Shown: positions 58,547 through 64,000 of the stretch, piece after piece
How the letters are laid out: the number at the start of each line of letters is the position of its first letter
Position numbering within the stretch: the stretch's first letter is position 1
Position numbers and translations under genes: made by a program
The notes under the pieces: model-generated
What the model saw: only the letters and a program-made list of their open reading frames with translations
What the model was told of the DNA's origin: nothing
The model's database searches: none
Source of the DNA: Romanomermis culicivorax
Lineage: Eukaryota > Nematoda > Enoplea > Mermithida > Mermithidae
DNA length: 64,000 bases
NCBI GenBank assembly: GCA_963922205.1
Contig: CAWUHX010000529.1
Span: 16,124 to 80,123, forward strand
Direction: 5' to 3'

Positions 58547-60172
58547 TAGAGCTTCACACGACAAAAATTTCGTACCCGGGTACCCGTTTATTCATTACCC
58601 GGGTACCCGAATTACCCGGGTATACCCGGGTACATGTTAAAATGAGTTGTAATGTTAATGTACATATATAATATTAGACAGATACACTGTGAAAATAGAA
58701 TGATGCATTACACACTCCGTAGTCCCTACTACATAATATTTTTCAACACTTCTGTTGAAACACTGGTTGTGTTGTTGTATACAATAGGCTGCATAGGTAG
58801 GTATATTGCGAATATAATGCTAGAGATGATGATTGATACACATCATCGACGCACCTACGCTGCAAAATACTACACATCACATCACGATAGCTCAATAATA
58901 TTGACGAGACAAAGGAAAATTTGCATACCTCCAGGGTTTTTTTTGACCTACGAGACCTTAAATTTTACAAGCCATTCCAAATTTTTGCAAGCCAATTTTA
59001 TAATATCAGTATACGTGAATAAATTCCAATGCTAGGTTATTTTTTAAAGAAATGTATATATTGAGCATCACAGCAATCGATCAAAAAAGAGATGTCATTC
59101 AACATTTATTCAATAACATTTTAGAGCCGTTAATTCATTAAAATTCGGAAACATTTGAAATTTTTGAGTTTGATCGAAGTCCAATCTACAAGCATTGTGG
59201 AAAAAATTTTCCAGCAAACTATCCAAGAACATAATGACTTTGAATTACATGAGAAATCGACGGTTATATCGTCTATGATGACAAGTGAGAGCCCAAAAAA
59301 GCTATTAATCTTTCCTGCCTGAAACGCCGGAAAATTTTTTTGGGTATTGACATTCTGCGATACTGGAAAATCAATTTTCCAACCACTTGTTTGAAGAATT
59401 AGTTTCGAATTTTCTGTTCAAAGGTCGTAATTTCTGGAATTTCATGTTTGAAAAATTTTTAAATCATTTATTTATTCACACACTCTAATGAACTTGGCCA
59501 AATAGATATGAGCAAGAAGAGTAGAAGTTTCTGAAAACTACTTCCATGAAGCTTTTGGATTGATTTTACGTTGAGAAAGGAATAATCACTTCAAAAAGTT
59601 TACAGACTTGACGTATTGATCTTTCTCAAAAAATGTGTCAAGGGAAAAATGTGAATCTTAATTAAATATCAAGATGAAATATTAAAGATTACCAATTAAA
59701 ACATGAGATAATACGTTTAAGATGATTAAAACTATTAAAGATTAAATGATAAATGAAGGTAGACATGTTACAAGCAGCGCCTGAGCTAGGAAATAAATAA
59801 TAATGCTTATTTAAGTTATAACCGGCGCGAAGCGCCGGAAAATCTTGAGATTATGACCTTCTAAAATGCACCAAAATGCATCTTTTCTGTATCCGATATG
59901 ATCAAACACATGACTCAAAAAATTCTGACAAGCCATTTTTGCTTGTTGGACTAAAATTCTACAAGCCATTTTGTCAGTCCAACAAGCCATGGCTTGTAAA
60001 AGGCTAAAAAAACTATGCATACACCTCTACTCTCAAGTCTACATATTATATGTGATACAAAACGGGTACCCGAATTACCCGTGTACCCGGGTATACCCGG
60101 GTAATGGTTTTCATTTCGTACCCGGGTACCCGGGTATACCCGGGTAATTCGGGTACCCGGTGTGAAGCTCTA
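58547..60172. mobile_element. Nested hAT-type element with CCCGGGTA ends, TSD TACCTAAT/TACGTAAT
   Basis: TIR TAGAGCTTCACAC at both ends; the flanking octamers agree at 7 of 8 positions. GTACCCGGGTACCC arrays at 58575-58632 and 60066-60160. It carries a copy of the hairpin repeat at 59822. Confidence 0.9.
59340..59890. repeat. Dispersed repeat, copy 1 (with hairpin)
   Basis: Matches 60440-60980 over about 540 bp: GGGTATTGACATTC, CGAATTTTCTGTTCAAA, TCAAAAAGTTTA, CCTGAGCTAGGAAATAAATAA and the hairpin at the end, then CTAAAATGCACCAAAATGCA. Confidence 0.8.
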
Positions 60173-60439
60173 TACGTAATCAATTAAAAACTATGACAAT
60201 ATTCTTACATTGTCTGCCTTATTCAGTACTATATTCAACTGACTGCATCAGCCTAGACATGACTAAAAGATCTCGATAACTACCTACACCATACAAAACC
60301 ATATAGGGTCACTCAATAATGCTTAAATAGAATCATGTCTAGCACAGCTTTGTAAGTTAATATAAACGCTTATGCATATCTATTATACCCATCCAACCAT
60401 AGATGGGAATAATGTATATTATAGTAACGAACAATTTTT

Positions 60440-60980
60440 TGGGTATTGACATTCAGCGACACAAGAAAATCAATTTTCCGAACATTTATTTCAAGAAATA
60501 CATTCGAATTTTCTGTTCAAAATTCGTACTTTCTAGAAATTTTTTATTTGAAAAATTTTAAAACCAGTAATTTATTCGCAAACTCTCATGAACATGGCCG
60601 AAATGATATGAGGTAGAAGAGCAGAAATGTCCGAAAACTACTTCCATACAGCTTTTGAATTTATTTTACGTTAAGAAAGGATCAATCGCTTCAAAAAGTT
60701 TAGACTTGACGTATTGATCCTTCTCAAAAAATGTGTCAAGGAAAAAATGTGAATCTTCATTATATATCAAGATAAAATGTTAAAGATTACCAATTAAAAC
60801 ATGAGATAATACGTTTAGGATGATGAAAATAGATTAAGTGATAAGTGAAGGTAGACATGCCAGAGGCTGCACCTGAGCTAGGAAATAAATAATAATGCTT
60901 ATTAAATCTATAACCGGCGCGAAGCTCCGTAAAATTTTGAGATTTGCACCTACTAGAATGCACCAAAATGCATCTTTTCT
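60440..60980. repeat. Dispersed repeat, copy 2 (with hairpin)
   Basis: See copy 1; the orientation is the same. Copy 1 is inside the nested 58547-60172 element, copy 2 just outside it. Confidence 0.8.
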
Positions 60981-61094
60981 ATATGAAAACATCAAATTTT
61001 CTTTCACACTTGATAAATATTTTTTTTCAAGGTGCAAAAAATAGGAAAAAAAAGTTTTACACGAGCGAAAAAAATTTTGCACAGTGCAAAAAAA

Positions 61095-62320
61095 GAATGT
61101 GCCCCAACTCCGCCACCATCCCAACACCGCCACCGTCTTATCTCCGCCACCGTCCCAACTCCGCCACTATCGTGTCCCAACACCGCCACCGTCCCAACTC
61201 CGCCACTGTCCCAACTCCGCCACTTTCTTGTCCTAACTTTCGCAATCTTTAGAAAGTTTGTTTTTTGTAACAAAGTTTTTTTTTACTTAACATGACATTG
61301 CTAATTCATAGGATGGCAAAAACTGATATTATCATTAAAGCAATAAATACATGGTATATCTGTATAATCTCCGTTTGTATAGTCGTACTTAACTATACAA
61401 ACGATTTTACCGAAATAACCAAAAATAGAACAACGAGCGTGAGACCGGAATTTACCTCATTAGCATATTACCAAAATAACTGTGTGCTTTGCACATTAAA
61501 ATACAAACATACGGATCTGTTTTCATTTCTTGTTGTCAATTGATTCGAATTTGTGTAATTAAATCATGGGTGACTTTGGTGCTATTGAAAATTTTATGAA
61601 TCAGGAATTAAAGAGTAATTTAGGTAGTGATAATTGCGGCGCGTAATGATCCAGATTTGTATTTTCTGTTCCAGAAGAAAAGTTCTAAACATTTGTCAAA
61701 CAATGAAACATCGCATTATTATGTGCGTTCTGCTCTGAAGATGGAAATGCTGGATTGGCGAGAACTACTGTTTGAAATGGAAGATTTATATCGGATCCTT
61801 TTATTGGACATTTGCCAGTTTGTGTTCCGAAATCGAAAAGTGCAATCGAGAGCTTAAAACTAACACGAGAGGCTAAACAAAGATGTTCAAGTGAAGGGGT
61901 AGCCCCATTACGGTGAGATACGAATTTTGATGAATCGTATCGTATATTTAATAATATAAGAAAAATGGAGGACTTCTTAATATTTCTGTGAAAAATATGA
62001 CTGTGAAGTATTTTATCAAATTATCGGGTCACAATAGCATTTAGCCACTTGCTTATGAGTAAATATATTCAGAATTCACTGAACAGCAGCTGAAATTGTA
62101 CCTCGGTCGTGACCGCATGCAATTAAGGGTTTAGTTTAACGGGTTACAAAAAATAAACTTTTTGAAAGATTGCGAAAGTTAGGACAAGAAAGTGGCGGAG
62201 TTGGGACAGTGGCGGAGTTGAGACGGTGGCGGAGTTGGGACGGTGGCGGTGTTGGGACACGATAGTGGTGGAGTTGGGACGGTGGCATGGTTGGGATGGT
62301 GGCGGTGTTGGGACGGGCCC
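61095..62320. mobile_element. TIR element with long CCGCCACCGTCCCAACT arrays, TSD CAAAAAAA
   Basis: Inverted arms of about 170 bp (61100-61275 and 62145-62320) are made of 17-19 bp units CCGCCACCGTCCCAACT. The octamer CAAAAAAA flanks both sides (61087-61094, 62321-62328), though it is low in complexity. The interior (61290-62140) contains an open plus frame 61627-61857 of unknown nature (includes MLDWRELLFEMEDLYRILLL). Nested in the 58312-63149 element. Confidence 0.75.
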
Positions 62321-63157
62321 CAAAAAAACACTGGTATAAACCATAAAAAAGTGTGATAGATATTTTACTTTGGACTCGGATATCGATATCTAATTAATGC
62401 GGTGCAGAGCATCAGAAAAAATTTGGATTTTGATATTCTATATCATTAGAAAATGACTATTTTTAATATCTATTTCCTGCCTGAAAAGTCTAATTTTTCA
62501 GCGGATTCAACATGTTTTCAGTTAGGCAAACTAAAATTCAAAAATTAGGCAAGCAGCAATGAATTGAATGACCATTTCAGACAGAAGAACCTCTGCTATT
62601 GTCCCACGCTTAGTCATTTTCCCAATGCAAAAAGTTATCTTCCCGAAAGTCGAAAATTCTAAAGAACCACAAAATGATTTTGTGGAAATAATGTAGAAAA
62701 ATCTAGGTATTAGTCAAATATGTGAAAAAACAATACAAGGTCAAACATTCATCCACAACATGCTGATGTTTAAAAGCTATAATCCAGCACAAAAGAAATG
62801 ATGACAAGAATCATAAGTGATTTGAAATCCGGCGCGAAGCGCCGGAAAATTTTCGATATGTTTTCTTAAAAACGCATAAGAATGTATCTCCGGACAGGAA
62901 ACTGTATGAACCCTGTAATATGTATAAAACTATATTTTTCTATAATTTTGTTCGTTGTTTTGTACCTAATAAATTAAAGTGTAGTTATATTAGTTAACGG
63001 AAAATGTGGTATGCTGAACAAATTGCATTACTAAAATGAAATTCCCCGAAAAGCGGAATCCCCGATGACTTTTTTAGACCGGGGACGGGGACGAAAAGGC
63101 CGGGAATCCCCGGTATCCTTACGGGGACGGGGACCCCGTACGATCACCAGTTGAAAC

Positions 63158-64000
63158 GGGATACAGGTACAAAACGTAGTATATAGTCACTCGTCACTCG
63201 ACTTTTCTTAACTTTAACGAGGCATGACTTCCGAAGGGAATTTTCTCAATAGAAATAACATGCTATAGCGGTGGAACAGCGCCACCCTTTAATATCTTCA
63301 ACACCGGTGACCACAATGGGAGCCCCTTGTCGCACCACAGGCAAGTATTTTCTAATGCAACAAAAAATTTCTCCCAAAGGGCTGATGTTTTCTTCCAGTC
63401 AACGGGTTCCGAAGCCGGCCATTATTATTGAATACCGGTCGGCAGGGCAAAGCCAATAACCGACATTGGTCAATGGTGGAACAGGTCCAGTGCCACCCAG
63501 GAAACTTTTTAACAAATGATCAGAAAACTACTGGATATCAAGCATTCGGAGCAGAAGGGTTAAGGGGTAATAAGAGTACAATGATGAACACTTACTACCA
63601 AATAAATGATCAGAAAAAGTCCCAAATAATCGAAAACGGTGAACCAAGACGATTCAGAAACAAATATTTTGCCGAGATTGATCCAAAAAATGCAATAAAA
63701 AACTTTGCATGCAGCAAATAGAAAAATTATTTTGGGTTAACCACGCACCTGTTGAATTTGGAACAAAATCAGTGCACTGCTATTAAATTTGAAATATTTG
63801 ATTATGATCTTTGTAATTCCTGTATTCTCTCTGCACGATTCTACATCGACTTCTTAATGACAGAGTAAATTTTTCAAGCACTGTTTTAAGTTAGTAACGA
63901 AAAGATGCTAGGAAGCATGATGAGTCCCCATCACGCTTAGTTCTTACAAAAAACCAAAATTTCTCTATGTGAGTAGTACTCTGCGTTGATACCACTGCTT
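63158..64000. other. Right edge; two unrecognised plus-strand frames
   Basis: 63271-63459 and 63428-63721 are open in different frames and overlap. The first reads APCRTTGKYFLMQQKIS and AIIIEYRSAGQSQ, the second NDQKTTGYQAFGAEGLRG. They look mildly protein-like and could be a frameshifted relic. I cannot name a family. Confidence 0.3.

Larger units (their letters stand above)
58312..63149. mobile_element. hAT-type element with CGGGGACGGGGA ends, TSD GTTGAAAC
   Basis: Perfect GTTGAAAC octamers at 58304-58311 and 63150-63157. Ends TAGTGATCGTACGGGG and, reversed, TGGTGATCGTACGGGG. CGGGGACGGGGA arrays lie just inside (58340-58385 and 63060-63135). It holds two more elements (58547-60172 and 61095-62320), so its own DNA is about 2 kb. 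Confidence 0.92.

Noticed and set aside
46428-62845. GC hairpin repeats as Helitron 3' ends
   Set aside because: A Helitron hairpin should be followed within about a dozen bases by CTRR and then unique sequence. Here the sequence after the stem is conserved between copies and no CTRR is seen.
1-64000. CRISPR arrays, bacterial promoters or integrons
   Set aside because: The tandem arrays seen are degenerate minisatellites without unique spacers, and the gene structure is eukaryotic throughout.

Overview
This window is AT-rich animal (metazoan) DNA. The evidence is a many-exon spliced gene with 56-58 nt introns beside multi-kilobase ones, LTR retrotransposons of the Ty3/gypsy type, and many DNA-transposon relics. 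There are no bacterial operons, ribosome binding sites or CRISPR arrays, and I saw no tRNA or rRNA gene. An invertebrate, perhaps a nematode, is my guess; the species cannot be fixed from the sequence alone.

Layout. Bases 2-124 hold what looks like the last coding exon of an unidentified plus-strand gene. Bases 410-1059 are a non-autonomous hAT-type element with a perfect 8-bp target-site duplication (TSD). Bases 1.8-3.6 kb hold GC-rich repeat arrays and a decayed MADF-domain fragment. From 4.34 to 28.92 kb lies a nest of transposons. A ~1 kb TIR element (Y, TSD TATTTTTC) holds a Ty3/gypsy element on the plus strand (A, 4648-14270, ~497-bp LTRs, TSD TGTA). The right LTR of A is split by a 3-kb hAT-like element (10853-13811). 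The right end of Y also holds a second TIR element (Z), itself split by a 12.8-kb Ty3/gypsy element on the minus strand (B, 15216-28038, 1.4-kb LTRs, TSD ATGG). Element B is odd. Between gag and the truncated reverse transcriptase it carries a GC-rich unknown reading frame with a 56-nt intron-like gap, followed by a cysteine- and N-glycosylation-rich envelope-like segment.

From 54.87 down to 29.23 kb, on the minus strand, is one host gene. I could place 19 coding exons, and the splice phases agree at nearly every junction. It encodes a member of the p140Cap/SRCIN1 - sickle-tail/KIAA1217 family: an AIP3-like domain with the motif TKRILLPNEI, serine/proline-rich linkers, a coiled-coil middle and proline-rich tails. 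Its introns carry a hAT transposase relic (31.7-32.2 kb), nested hAT-like elements (37.3-40.6 kb), minisatellites (43.3-44.7 and 47.8-48.3 kb) and inverted-repeat elements (47-51 kb). One exon-exon junction, between 52.4 and 41.8 kb, does not close in phase, so an exon is probably missing from my model. The 5' end is also not placed.

From 56.3 to 63.15 kb are further 8-bp-TSD elements, again nested. A recurring theme is that the TIRs of these non-autonomous elements are built from short GC-rich tandem motifs, with a different motif in each family. Most intergenic and intronic DNA here is transposon-derived, and only the p140Cap-like gene and perhaps the exon at the left edge look like functional host coding sequence.
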